Shown here: in pieces, positions 1 through 8,255 of the stretch
Layout: the number at the start of each line of letters is the position of its first letter
Numbering within the stretch: position 1 is the stretch's first letter
Assembly (NCBI RefSeq): GCF_000814845.2
Contig: NZ_CP010431.2
Span: 1,364,001 to 1,428,000 of the forward strand
Source: Pandoraea sputorum
Lineage (GTDB): Bacteria; Pseudomonadota; Gammaproteobacteria; Burkholderiales; Burkholderiaceae
Direction: 5' to 3'
Length of the DNA stretch: 64,000 nt
Notes under the pieces: model-generated
The model's database searches: none
The model's input: only the letters and a program-made list of their open reading frames with translations
What the model was told of the DNA's origin: nothing
Program-made: the position numbers and the translations under genes

Positions 1-1
1 C

Positions 2-1012
2 CTGACCGGTATGGCGGGTGGTCTCGTCACGCTGTTGCTGGCGCGTTTGCTGCTGGGTCTGGGCGAAGGGGCGACGTTCCCGGCAGCCACGTCGGCCATG
101 TCGCGCTGGATTCCCAAGGAAAAGCGCGGTTTCGCGCAGGGGATCACGCACGCGGCTTCGCGTATCGGTAACGCCGTGGCCCCGGCCGTGGTGGTGTTCA
201 TCATGGCCACGCACGGCTGGCGCGAGTCGTTCTACCTGTGCGGGATCGTGAGCCTGATCTGGGTGGGGCTGTGGGCACTCACGTTTACCGAACGTCCGCA
301 AGACCATCCGCGCATCACGACCGAAGAACTGGCCGTGCTGCCCGCACTCAAGGCCAAGAGCGGCTCGGTGCCGTGGGGTCCGCTGTTCAAGCGCATGATG
401 CCGGTCACGATCGTGTACTTCTGCTACGGCTGGACGCTCTGGTTGTTCCTGTCGTGGATTCCGCAGTACTTCCTGCATAGCTACGACCTCGATCTGAAGA
501 AGTCGGCGCTGTTCGCTTCGAGCGTGTTCTTTGCCGGTGTGATCGGCGATACGCTCGGCGGGATCGTCACCGACAAGCTCTACGAGCGCACCGGCAACCT
601 GAAGCGCGCCCGCAGCTGGATGGTCTCCGTATGCATGCTGCTCACGCTGATCTCGCTTGTGCCGATGATGTTCACGCACCATCTGTATGTGTCGATGGCG
701 TGTCTGGCGGCGGGCTTCTTCTTCGCCGAAATGACGATTGGCCCGATGTGGGCGATCCCGATGGACGTCGCACCGGAATACTCGGGCACGGCCAGCGGCA
801 TGATGAATACCGGTTCGGCACTCGCGGCGATCATTTCGCCGGTGCTCTCGGGCTATCTCATCGACCGCACGGGGAACTGGGAACTGCCGTTCGTGGGCAG
901 CATGATTCTGATGGCCGTCGGTGTGGTGCTGGCCTTCCGCATGCAACCCGAGAGCAAATTCTCGCTTGCCGGCGATGCCGCCAACGCAAGCAACGCTCGT
1001 CAGCCTGCCTGA
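2..1012 (+). CDS. MFS transporter, ACS family (5' end cut by window)
   Basis: This is the C-terminal three quarters of a major facilitator superfamily transporter. The reading frame is open from base 2, so the ATG at 11 is internal and the true start lies before the window. The visible 333 or more residues hold the conserved loop RWIPKEKRGFAQG followed by hydrophobic segments typical of the anion:cation symporter group (hexuronate, glucarate and phthalate permeases). That family is usually about 430 residues, so roughly 100 residues are missing. It would import an organic anion with a cation. The next genes on the same strand encode a D-2-hydroxyacid dehydrogenase-like protein and a PLP aldolase, so a hydroxy-acid or sugar-acid substrate is a reasonable guess, but the substrate cannot be read from sequence. 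Confidence 0.85.
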   Translation: MTGMAGGLVTLLLARLLLGLGEGATFPAATSAMSRWIPKEKRGFAQGITHAASRIGNAVAPAVVVFIMATHGWRESFYLCGIVSLIWVGLWALTFTERPQDHPRITTEELAVLPALKAKSGSVPWGPLFKRMMPVTIVYFCYGWTLWLFLSWIPQYFLHSYDLDLKKSALFASSVFFAGVIGDTLGGIVTDKLYERTGNLKRARSWMVSVCMLLTLISLVPMMFTHHLYVSMACLAAGFFFAEMTIGPMWAIPMDVAPEYSGTASGMMNTGSALAAIISPVLSGYLIDRTGNWELPFVGSMILMAVGVVLAFRMQPESKFSLAGDAANASNARQPA

Positions 1013-1039
1013 CGTGCACTTGATGTCTGCCTGATTTGT

Positions 1040-1077
1040 CGGATCGTGAGGGGCGCGGTGAGCGTCCGCACGATCCG
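1040..1077 (+). terminator. Weak stem-loop after the MFS gene
   Basis: CGGATCGTG at 1040-1048 pairs perfectly with CACGATCCG at 1069-1077, 28 bases after the MFS stop codon. There is no T-tract, so it may be only a weak or Rho-assisted terminator, or an RNA-stabilising hairpin. Confidence 0.35.
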
Positions 1078-1199
1078 CAAGACGAGCGACACCTTTCGCA
1101 GAACACCTGCCGCACGGGCCTCGTGTCCGTTCGCCGCAGGCCCGTCCCTGATGCCTTGTGCATCTACTTCGGTACGGCCAGCTCAACGCCAGCAACGTC

Positions 1200-4100
1200 A
1201 TGAATTCCCAATCGAACGCCCGCGCGACGCCTCACGGCACCTCTCCGACTTCTCCGACTCCGCTGACGTCCATCAGCCAGCCCGTGCATCTGATGCCGAT
1301 GCAGCGCGGCGGGGTGGCGCTCACGCCGTTGCAGGACCGCCTGCGCCGCGAACTGCGCGGCGACGTGCTGTTCGATCGCGCCAGTCGAGGACGTTATGCG
1401 ACGGATGCGTCGATTTATCAGATCTTCCCCATCGGCGTAGTGGTGCCGCGCGATCAGGACGACCTGATTCGCGCGCTCGATATCGCACGCGACCAGAAAG
1501 TGCCGGTGCTCGCGCGCGGTGCAGGCACGAGCCAGTGCGGACAGACCATCGGCGAAGCGCTCGTCATCGACAACAGCAAGTGGCTGAACCGTGTGATCGA
1601 CTTCGACGCCGAGGCGCGCACTGTGACCGTCGAGCCGGGCATCGTGCTCGATCATCTGAACGCGTGGCTCAAGCCGCACGGGCTGTGGTTTCCGGTGGAC
1701 GTTTCGACTGCCGCGCAATGCACCATCGGCGGCATGACCGGCAACAACTCGTGCGGTTCGCGTTCCATCGAATACGGCAACATGGTGCACAACGTGCTGT
1801 CCATCGACGCCGTGCTGGCCGATGGCGCGCAACTGCACTTCGGCTCGCTGCACACGCCGCCCACGCACGCGCGTACGAAGGCGATCCTCGAACGCGTTCA
1901 CGACATTGCGATGCGCGAACAGGCGCAGATGCGCGAGCGCGTGCCGCGCGTGCTGCGCCGTGTGGCGGGCTACAACCTCGATTTGTTCGATTGCCTCAAC
2001 CCGCGCGCGTACACCGACGACGGCGTGGCCAACCTCTCGCATCTGCTGGTGGGTTCGGAGGGCACGCTGGCGTACAGCCGTCAGATCACGCTCAAGCTCG
2101 CGCCGCTGCCCGCCCATAAGACGCTCGGTGTGGTGAACTTCCCCACGTTCTATCAGGCGATGGACCTCACGCAGCACATCGTGAAGCTGGGGCCGGTGGC
2201 GGTGGAACTGGTCGACCGCACGATGATCGATCTGGCGATGGACAACGCCGCGTTTCGTCCCGTCATCGAGAAGGCGCTCACGGGCGACCCGCAGGCGATT
2301 CTGCTGGTCGAATTCGCGGGCGACGATCCCGTGGCACTGCGCGCGAAGCTCGACGATCTCGCCGCGCTGATGGGCGATCTCGGCTTGCCGGAGTGCGTTG
2401 TGAAGATGCCGGACGCCGGGCCGCAGAAGGCGCTTTGGGAAGTGCGCAAGGCGGGCCTGAACATCATGATGAGCATGAAGGGCGACGGTAAGCCCGTGTC
2501 GTTCATCGAAGACTGCGCGGTGCCGCTGGAGCATCTGGCGGAGTACACGCGGCGGCTGACCGAGGTGTTTCATCGCAACGGGACGGAAGGCACGTGGTAC
2601 GCCCACGCGAGTGTGGGCACGTTGCACGTACGGCCGATTCTGGACATGCGCCGCGACGGCGCGGTGAAGATGCGCGAGATCGCTGAGCAAGCGGCGGCGC
2701 TCGTGCGCGAATACAAGGGCGCTTATTCGGGCGAGCACGGCGACGGGCTGTGTCGCGGCGAATGGGTGGCCTGGCAGTATGGGCCGCGCATCAATGCGGC
2801 GTTTGGCGAGATCAAGGATCTGTTCGACCCGGAAAATCGATTCAATCCGGACAAGATGGTGCGCCCACCGAAGATGGACACGCGCGAGCTGTTCCGTTTC
2901 GCGCCGGGCTATGCGGCAAAGCCGATGACGCCCGCGCTCGACTGGACGGCATGGAACGTGAAGCGCGATGCGCTGACTGGCGAGCAGACGGCGCCGGACA
3001 CCGGCACGGACGCCACGCACGGCCTCGCGTCCGCCGTCGAGATGTGCAACAACAACGGCCACTGTCGCAAGTTCGACGCGGGCACGATGTGCCCGAGCTA
3101 TCGCGTGACGCGCGACGAGCAGCATGTCACGCGCGGACGGGCGAATACGTTGCGTCTGGCCGTCTCCGGGCAACTGGGTGAGGAAGGGCTGGCGAGCGAC
3201 GAAGTGAAGGCGGCGCTCGATCTGTGCGTGTCGTGCAAGGGCTGCAAGCGCGATTGTCCGACGGGCATCGATATGGCGCGCTTCAAGATCGAGGCGCGGC
3301 ATGCGCGTGCGAAGCGCCACGGCGTGTCGTTGCGCGACAAGCTGATCGCGTACCTGCCGCGCTACGCGCCGTGGGCCAGCCGGGTGGGCGGGCTGCTGGA
3401 TGCGGCGCAGCGTCTGCCCGGCAGCAACGCGGCGAAGCGCTGGTTGGGGCTCGCACTGGAACGCTCCGTGCCAGCGCTCACCGGCTCGTTCCTGGCGCGT
3501 CAGACGCCGCTGGGCCGACCCGACGGTGCGGAGAATTCGCGTCAGGTGCTGCTCTTCGTCGACACGTTCAACAACTATATGGAGCCGGAAAATGCCCGCG
3601 CGGCGAAGCAGGTGCTCGAAGCGGCGGGTTACACCGTTCATGTGAATCAGCGCGCGGGAGAGCGACCGCTGTGCTGCGGCCGGACGTTCCTCGCGGCCGG
3701 TCTGGTGGACGAAGCGAAGGCAGAGGCGCGACGTCTGCTCGACGCGGTGATGCCGTTCGTCGAGCGCGGGGTGCCGATTGTCGGGCTGGAGCCGTCGTGC
3801 CTGCTCTCGCTACGCGACGAAGTACTCGGCTACGGCTTCGGCGACGCGGCCCGCAAGTTGGCGGACAACGCGTTTTTGTTTGAGGAATTTCTGGTTCGCG
3901 AGAAGGCGGCAGGGCGACTGGATGTGGCCTGGCAAGCGCTGCCGGAGGGCGTGGGCGAGGCGCTTGTGCACGGGCACTGCCATCAGAAGGCGTTCGACGC
4001 TTACTCCCCCGTCACAGCGGTCCTTGGTTGGGTGCCGGGGCTGAAGGTATCATCGATCGAATCGTCGTGCTGCGGCATGGCGGGCAGTTTCGGTTACGAG

Positions 4101-4292
4101 GCGGAGCATTACGACACGTCGCGCGCCATGTCGGAATTGACGCTGTTGCCTGCGATTCGTCAGCGCAGCGAAAACGCTATCGTGGTGGCCGACGGCACCA
4201 GTTGCCGCCATCAAATTCACGATGGGGCGCAGACGGATGCGTTGCACGTTGCGCGGGTATTGGCGCGGGCTTTGCCGGGCGGGGTGGCGTAG
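1200..4292 (+). CDS. FAD-binding and 4Fe-4S D-2-hydroxyacid dehydrogenase-like protein (YdiJ type)
   Basis: The protein has 1030 residues from the ATG at 1200; an in-frame ATG at 1158 would add 14 poorly conserved residues and neither start has a strong SD. An N-terminal FAD-binding-4 domain (GAGTSQCGQ near residue 115, GGMTGNNSCGSR near 180) is followed by a FAD-oxidase C-terminal domain. Two ferredoxin-type cysteine clusters come next (CNNNGHC near 615, CVSCKGCKRDCP near 676), then a paired cysteine-rich CCG domain (CCGRTF near 824, CCGMAG near 957). This order and length match E. coli YdiJ, a D-2-hydroxyglutarate dehydrogenase. The predicted role is flavin oxidation of a D-2-hydroxyacid with electrons leaving through Fe-S clusters to the quinone pool. 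It is probably co-transcribed with the aldolase-like gene 74 bp downstream. The exact substrate is an inference. Confidence 0.85.
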   Translation: MNSQSNARATPHGTSPTSPTPLTSISQPVHLMPMQRGGVALTPLQDRLRRELRGDVLFDRASRGRYATDASIYQIFPIGVVVPRDQDDLIRALDIARDQKVPVLARGAGTSQCGQTIGEALVIDNSKWLNRVIDFDAEARTVTVEPGIVLDHLNAWLKPHGLWFPVDVSTAAQCTIGGMTGNNSCGSRSIEYGNMVHNVLSIDAVLADGAQLHFGSLHTPPTHARTKAILERVHDIAMREQAQMRERVPRVLRRVAGYNLDLFDCLNPRAYTDDGVANLSHLLVGSEGTLAYSRQITLKLAPLPAHKTLGVVNFPTFYQAMDLTQHIVKLGPVAVELVDRTMIDLAMDNAAFRPVIEKALTGDPQAILLVEFAGDDPVALRAKLDDLAALMGDLGLPECVVKMPDAGPQKALWEVRKAGLNIMMSMKGDGKPVSFIEDCAVPLEHLAEYTRRLTEVFHRNGTEGTWYAHASVGTLHVRPILDMRRDGAVKMREIAEQAAALVREYKGAYSGEHGDGLCRGEWVAWQYGPRINAAFGEIKDLFDPENRFNPDKMVRPPKMDTRELFRFAPGYAAKPMTPALDWTAWNVKRDALTGEQTAPDTGTDATHGLASAVEMCNNNGHCRKFDAGTMCPSYRVTRDEQHVTRGRANTLRLAVSGQLGEEGLASDEVKAALDLCVSCKGCKRDCPTGIDMARFKIEARHARAKRHGVSLRDKLIAYLPRYAPWASRVGGLLDAAQRLPGSNAAKRWLGLALERSVPALTGSFLARQTPLGRPDGAENSRQVLLFVDTFNNYMEPENARAAKQVLEAAGYTVHVNQRAGERPLCCGRTFLAAGLVDEAKAEARRLLDAVMPFVERGVPIVGLEPSCLLSLRDEVLGYGFGDAARKLADNAFLFEEFLVREKAAGRLDVAWQALPEGVGEALVHGHCHQKAFDAYSPVTAVLGWVPGLKVSSIESSCCGMAGSFGYEAEHYDTSRAMSELTLLPAIRQRSENAIVVADGTSCRHQIHDGAQTDALHVARVLARALPGGVA

Positions 4293-4366
4293 GCGGTGGC
4301 GCAAGCGGTGGTATAAGCGACCGCCGCCATTTTCTGCGACCGCCCATCAAAAGATTGAGGATTGTG

Positions 4367-5560
4367 ATGCCAGATTCAGTCAATACGGTTTCGATGTCAG
4401 CGAGTGCTGTAAACACGGCGACCGGCAGCATTGCCGTGCCGCCTGTGGCGCGCGTGGGCGACACGCTCGCGCAGGTGGCCACGCCGTCGCTGCTGCTCGA
4501 TCTGGACGCGTTCGATGCGAACGTCGAACGCATGGCGAGCGCAGCGGCAGCGCGCGCCGTTGCGGTGCGTCCGCATGCCAAAGCGCACAAGTCTGTCACC
4601 ATCGCGCGGGCACAGATGGCGGCGGGCGCGGTCGGTATCTGCTGCCAGAAAGTGACGGAGGCTATCCCGTTCGTCAATGCGGGCATCGGCAACATCCATA
4701 TCAGCAACGAATTCGTCGGCGAGGCGCGCGTGGCGCTGGCTGTGGCAATGGCGGCGCATGTCACGCTGTCGGTGTGTGTCGACGATGTGCGGCAAGTTGC
4801 ACCGCTCGGTAAGGCCGCGCAGCGCGCAGGCGTGCGCATCGCCGTGCTGCCCGAAGTGGACGTGGGGCAGGGGCGTTGCGGCGTGGATTCGACGGATGCC
4901 GTGGCGCAACTGGTCGATGCCATCGATCACTACGAAGGGCTACGTTTCGGCGGATTGCAGGCATATCACGGCAGCGCGCAGCATGTGGACGGGTGGGAGA
5001 AGCGACGCGATACCGCACGTCTCGCCGCCGACCGCGCATCGGCCTACGTGCGCTTTCTTGAGGCGCGCGGCATTGCGTGTCCGGTCGTGACGGGCGGAGG
5101 CACAGGCACGGCCGAGTTCGATATCGAAAGCGGCGTGTACACCGAAATTCAGCCGGGCTCGTATGTGTTTCTAGACGGCCATTACGGTTCGCTTGAGTGG
5201 CGCGACGACTGGCGCTTTCGCCACGGTCTGTTTCTCGCGTCGACGGTCATGAGCACGGCGCGCAACGGGATCATCGTGTGCGATGCGGGGCTCAAGAGCG
5301 TAGCGACTGATTCCGGCCTGCCGCGCTTCTGGTCGTCGCAACAGGCGAGCAAGCCGCATTACCGGACTGCCTCGGACGAACATGGCGTACTGGAACTCGC
5401 CTCGGCGGACGAAGACAGCGCGCCATGGCTGGGCGAGCCGATTCTGCTGGTGCCGGGACACTGCGATCCGACGGTCAATCTCTACGACCGATACGTGGCG
5501 GTGCGGCACGGGCGGGTCGAAGGTCTCTGGCCCATCGAGGCACGTGGGCTGAGCCAGTAA
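4367..5560 (+). CDS. D-threonine aldolase / 3-hydroxy-D-aspartate aldolase-like PLP enzyme (DSD1 family)
   Basis: The protein has 397 residues. The ATG at 4367 was chosen because GAGGA lies just upstream and the family's conserved start (TPSLLLDLDAFDANV) follows about 35 residues in; the open frame runs further upstream without a better start. The N-terminal alanine-racemase-like barrel has the PLP lysine in RPHAKAHKS (near residue 70). The C-terminal domain carries the HCD metal-binding motif (PGHCDPTVN, near 365) typical of fold-type III D-threonine aldolases and D-serine dehydratases. These enzymes cleave or dehydrate beta-hydroxy-D-amino acids using PLP and a divalent metal. The upstream flavoprotein may oxidise a related D-hydroxyacid. 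Which of the three activities applies is not resolvable here. Confidence 0.82.
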   Translation: MPDSVNTVSMSASAVNTATGSIAVPPVARVGDTLAQVATPSLLLDLDAFDANVERMASAAAARAVAVRPHAKAHKSVTIARAQMAAGAVGICCQKVTEAIPFVNAGIGNIHISNEFVGEARVALAVAMAAHVTLSVCVDDVRQVAPLGKAAQRAGVRIAVLPEVDVGQGRCGVDSTDAVAQLVDAIDHYEGLRFGGLQAYHGSAQHVDGWEKRRDTARLAADRASAYVRFLEARGIACPVVTGGGTGTAEFDIESGVYTEIQPGSYVFLDGHYGSLEWRDDWRFRHGLFLASTVMSTARNGIIVCDAGLKSVATDSGLPRFWSSQQASKPHYRTASDEHGVLELASADEDSAPWLGEPILLVPGHCDPTVNLYDRYVAVRHGRVEGLWPIEARGLSQ

Positions 5561-5618
5561 GGCCGGGGATCGGGGGTGACTGTCGGTGGCCGGGTCATCG
5601 TGGTGACATCCGGCCCCG

Positions 5619-5632
5619 TCAAAATATTTTGA
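5619..5632. promoter_or_regulatory. AT-rich palindrome upstream of the tRNA genes
   Basis: TCAAAATATTTTGA is a perfect 14-bp palindrome in otherwise GC-rich sequence, about 70 bp before tRNA-Ala. A -10-like TATAGT lies at 5664-5669. The palindrome is placed where an UP element or Fis-like site could act, but the function is inferred only from position. Confidence 0.35.
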
Positions 5633-5688
5633 TGCAGGGACTTCCCAAGGCCGGAAAAGCACGCTATAGTCTCACTTCTTCGCCGTAC

Positions 5689-5764
<76 letters not shown>

Positions 5765-5780
5765 AAACGGAAGACTTTAG

Positions 5781-5856
5781 GTCCCCTTCGTCTAGAGGCC
5801 TAGGACATCACCCTTTCACGGTGAGTACAGGGGTTCGAATCCCCTAGGGGACGCCA
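5781..5856 (+). tRNA. tRNA-Glu (anticodon TTC)
   Basis: The 76-nt cloverleaf has acceptor stem GTCCCCT with AGGGGAC and anticodon loop CTTTCAC, giving UUC for GAA/GAG. The T-arm contains GGTTCGAATCC. It ends GCCA, with CCA encoded. It is probably co-transcribed with the upstream tRNA-Ala. Confidence 0.97.
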
Positions 5857-5915
5857 GATTTAGCGGCGTGATTCTCGGAAAGCTCCAGAAACACGCCGCG
5901 CAATCGGTTGTCGAC

Positions 5916-5955
5916 AAACGCGCTTGGCTTAACAGCCAGGCGCGTTTTGTTTTTG
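5916..5955 (+). terminator. Rho-independent terminator of the tRNA operon
   Basis: AAACGCGCTTGGC, loop TTAACA, then GCCAGGCGCGTTT followed by TGTTTTTG. The 13-bp stem has one G.U pair and a T-rich tail, 60 bp after tRNA-Glu. Confidence 0.8.
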
Positions 5956-5984
5956 TGCTGCCGGTTCATCCGCCCGGCCATCTT

Positions 5985-6281
5985 TCAGCGCACCGGCGTG
6001 CTTGCTGTCTTGCCGACGACCGTCTTCCACGGCCGTACGCGCCACGACTTAACCAGACCATTCACCACGTACGGATCCGTTTTCGCGAAGGCTTCTGCCG
6101 CCGCAGGCGAGTCGCCTTCGAAGAGCAGGGCTGCCGTGTCGACGGGCGACTCCAGTGCGCCCGCAAGCAGCAGTTCGCCGCGCTCCGATGCTGCCCAGGC
6201 GAGGGCCAGATGCGCGTCGCGGAACTGGCTGCGACGGTCGAGGTAATCGTCAACGAGTTCGTAAGTGAGCAGGTAATGCAT
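5985..6281 (-). CDS. YciI family protein
   Basis: This 98-residue protein starts MHYLLTYELVDDYLDRR and contains the YciI/DGPF fold features: a short beta-strand start, a central HLALAWAASERGELLLAGAL segment and the DPYVVNGLV motif near residue 70. YciI-like proteins are small dimeric alpha-beta barrels with a conserved His/Asp pair and no firmly assigned reaction. A good SD (GGAG) precedes the ATG. Three 9-bp tandem repeats lie immediately upstream of the SD (see findings). The gene is convergent with the tRNA operon and downstream of the AraC-type gene on the same strand. Confidence 0.8.
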   Translation of the reverse strand: MHYLLTYELVDDYLDRRSQFRDAHLALAWAASERGELLLAGALESPVDTAALLFEGDSPAAAEAFAKTDPYVVNGLVKSWRVRPWKTVVGKTASTPVR

Positions 6282-6291
6282 GGTGTGATCT

Positions 6292-6318
6292 CCGTGTTAT
6301 CGGTGTTATCCGTGTTAT
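6292..6318. repeat. Three tandem 9-bp repeats upstream of yciI
   Basis: CCGTGTTAT (6292-6300), CGGTGTTAT (6301-6309) and CCGTGTTAT (6310-6318) run head to tail, 11 bp from the yciI start codon, in its presumed 5' UTR or promoter. Confidence 0.85.
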
Positions 6319-6372
6319 CTGCGTGCGCACTATGAAGTTGTGCAGTCGCATCGACGCGCGTCGTACTCGTCA

Positions 6373-7170
6373 TTATCGATAAAACGCCGACGGCGGTACG
6401 CCGAAGTGCCGTTTGAACATCGCCGCAAACGCGCTCTGGCTGGCATAGCCGTGATCGAGCGCCACGTTCACGATCTTTTCGCCGCGTGCCAGCGCTTCCA
6501 GCGCTTGAAGCAGGCGCGCTTGCTGACGCCAGCGGCCGAACGTCAGGCCTGTTTCCGTGGAAAAACGCCGCTGAAACGTCTTCGGTGAGAGGCCCGCTTC
6601 GCTGGCCCAATGGTCGATGATGGCGTCGTCGCAAGGGCTTTGCATCAGACGATCGCAAACGCGTGCCAGACGTGCGTCTCGTGGCCACGGCAGATAGAGT
6701 GGCAGGACGGGCAGGGCGATCAGTTCGTCGAGCAGTAGGCGCATGAGGCGCGCGTCCCGTGAGTCGGGCGCGTAGTCCGGCGGCACATGAATAGCGGCCA
6801 GAATCAGCTCGCGCATCAGCGGCGTGATCTCCACGACACAACTGGTGTCGGGTAACGGCTCGCTGCCCGGCTCCACGAACACGGTACGCATCTTGACGTT
6901 ACCGCTCATGCGCACCGTATGTTCCAGTCCGGACGCGAGCCAGACGCCGCGTGTCGGTGGCACCACCCAGCGACCCGACGACGACGCGATGATCATCACG
7001 CCCTCAATCGAGAAGAGCAGTTGCGCGCGCCGATGCGAATGCGAGGCGATGAACTCGTTGTGCGCGTAATCGACCGCCATCGCCGCCATCGGCATAGGGG
7101 TGTTCTCGAATCGCAGATGGTCGGTCACGCGCGGATCGATAACGCGCCGCACAGCCTTTTCGGTAGCCAC
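6373..7170 (-). CDS. AraC-family transcriptional regulator (NimR-like)
   Basis: The protein has 265 residues with a GTG start at 7170, supported by AAGGA five bases upstream. The N-terminal half is a cupin-like AraC sensor domain (HNEFIASHSHRRAQLLFS near residue 40). The C-terminal half holds two helix-turn-helix motifs (WASEAGLSPKTFQRRFSTE near 190 and IVNVALDHGYASQSAFAAMF near 235), followed by the usual FGVPPSAFYR end. The layout and divergence from a membrane exporter gene resemble E. coli NimR, which controls the NimT exporter. It probably regulates the divergent EamA gene across the 102-bp gap. The inducer is unknown. Confidence 0.88.
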   Translation of the reverse strand: MATEKAVRRVIDPRVTDHLRFENTPMPMAAMAVDYAHNEFIASHSHRRAQLLFSIEGVMIIASSSGRWVVPPTRGVWLASGLEHTVRMSGNVKMRTVFVEPGSEPLPDTSCVVEITPLMRELILAAIHVPPDYAPDSRDARLMRLLLDELIALPVLPLYLPWPRDARLARVCDRLMQSPCDDAIIDHWASEAGLSPKTFQRRFSTETGLTFGRWRQQARLLQALEALARGEKIVNVALDHGYASQSAFAAMFKRHFGVPPSAFYR

Positions 7171-7272
7171 GGGTGTCCTTTTCGAGACAGGTTTTGGAAT
7201 TTTAGCGTGAGACGGTCCTATGTGACATCCCTGACGATGGCGCTTCCTTTGTCAAACCTGTGGGAAATCGTC

Positions 7273-8190
7273 ATGGGGTACTTTCTGTATCCGCTCGGCG
7301 CCATGCTGTTGTGGGCCGGCAACGTCATCGTTTCGAAGCTCTCGGCCACGACCATCGCGCCGTCGGCCATCACGTTCTATCGTCTGGTGCTGGCGCTAGC
7401 CGTCATGACGCCCTTCGTCATTCGTCCGCTAATGCGCAACTGGCATCATGTGCGCCCGCAACTCGCCAAGCTCGGCTTCCTCGGTTTTCTGAGCATGTCG
7501 TTCTATCAGAGCCTGTCGTATCTCGCGGCGCACAGCACTACGGCGACCAATATGGCGATCGTGACGGCGCTGGCCCCGCTGCTGACCCTGCTGTGGAGCG
7601 TGGTGCTGCTGCGCGAGCCGCCGACTCTCGGCATGCTTGTGGGCGGTCTGCTGTCGCTCGCAGGGCTGGTGTATCTGATCGGGCAGGGGCATCCGTCGCA
7701 GTTACTCGATGGCGGCATGCATCTGGGGGACATCCTGATGCTGATCGCGTCCGCATCGTACGGGTTGTACAGCGTGTTGCTGCGACGCTGGCACGTGGCG
7801 GTGCCGCCCGCGCAGTCGACCTACGTGCAGGCGTGGGCGGCGCTGATCACGATGATTCCGATGCTCGCGATGGTGCCTGCCGGTCAGGCACAACTGAATG
7901 CGGCGACGGTGCCGCTGGTGCTGTACGCCGGATTGGGGGCTTCGATCGTGTTGCCGATTCTGTGGATTCAGGGCATCCGGCATCTCGGGCCGAACCGTTG
8001 CAGCATGTTCATCAACGTGCTGCCGGTCATGACAGCCGCGATTGCTGTTGTGCTGCTGGGTGAGCAGTTGCACACGTTCCACGTGATCGGTGGCGGTGTG
8101 GCGCTCGTCGGCGTATTCATCGCGCAGCGCTGGCAGCGCCCGTTGCCTGGCTTCGGTGGTGTGGAAGATTCGGACGAAGTACCGGCGTGA
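7273..8190 (+). CDS. EamA/DMT-family transporter
   Basis: The product is a 305-residue integral membrane protein with ten predicted hydrophobic segments in two EamA repeats, the drug/metabolite transporter fold. Start ATG 7273 was preferred because GGGA lies 8 bases upstream and the protein then begins MGYFLYPLGAMLLWAGN directly in the first helix; ATG 7237 would add 12 residues without an SD. DMT proteins usually export amino acids or other small metabolites. Divergence from an AraC-type regulator suggests an inducible efflux function. A 13-bp hairpin follows the stop codon. Confidence 0.85.
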   Translation: MGYFLYPLGAMLLWAGNVIVSKLSATTIAPSAITFYRLVLALAVMTPFVIRPLMRNWHHVRPQLAKLGFLGFLSMSFYQSLSYLAAHSTTATNMAIVTALAPLLTLLWSVVLLREPPTLGMLVGGLLSLAGLVYLIGQGHPSQLLDGGMHLGDILMLIASASYGLYSVLLRRWHVAVPPAQSTYVQAWAALITMIPMLAMVPAGQAQLNAATVPLVLYAGLGASIVLPILWIQGIRHLGPNRCSMFINVLPVMTAAIAVVLLGEQLHTFHVIGGGVALVGVFIAQRWQRPLPGFGGVEDSDEVPA

Positions 8191-8216
8191 TTTTTGGCGG
8201 GGCGTCCGTTCAGCAG

Positions 8217-8249
8217 AAGGTCCAGTCAGGTTGCTACTGACTGGACCTT
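8217..8249. terminator. Bidirectional stem-loop between convergent genes
   Basis: AAGGTCCAGTCAG (8217-8229) and CTGACTGGACCTT (8237-8249) form a perfect 13-bp stem with a 7-nt loop, between the EamA gene (+) and the HipA-like gene (-). No long T-tract is present on either side. Confidence 0.65.
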
Positions 8250-8255
8250 CGGCGC

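Noticed and set aside
1164..3641. 825-codon open frame on the minus strand
   Set aside because: It is antisense to the FAD/Fe-S dehydrogenase gene, which has clear domains. The translation is Arg/His-rich and typical of a shadow in GC-rich DNA.
5868..6335. 155-codon plus-strand frame after the tRNA genes
   Set aside because: It overlaps the tRNA terminator and the recognised yciI gene on the other strand.
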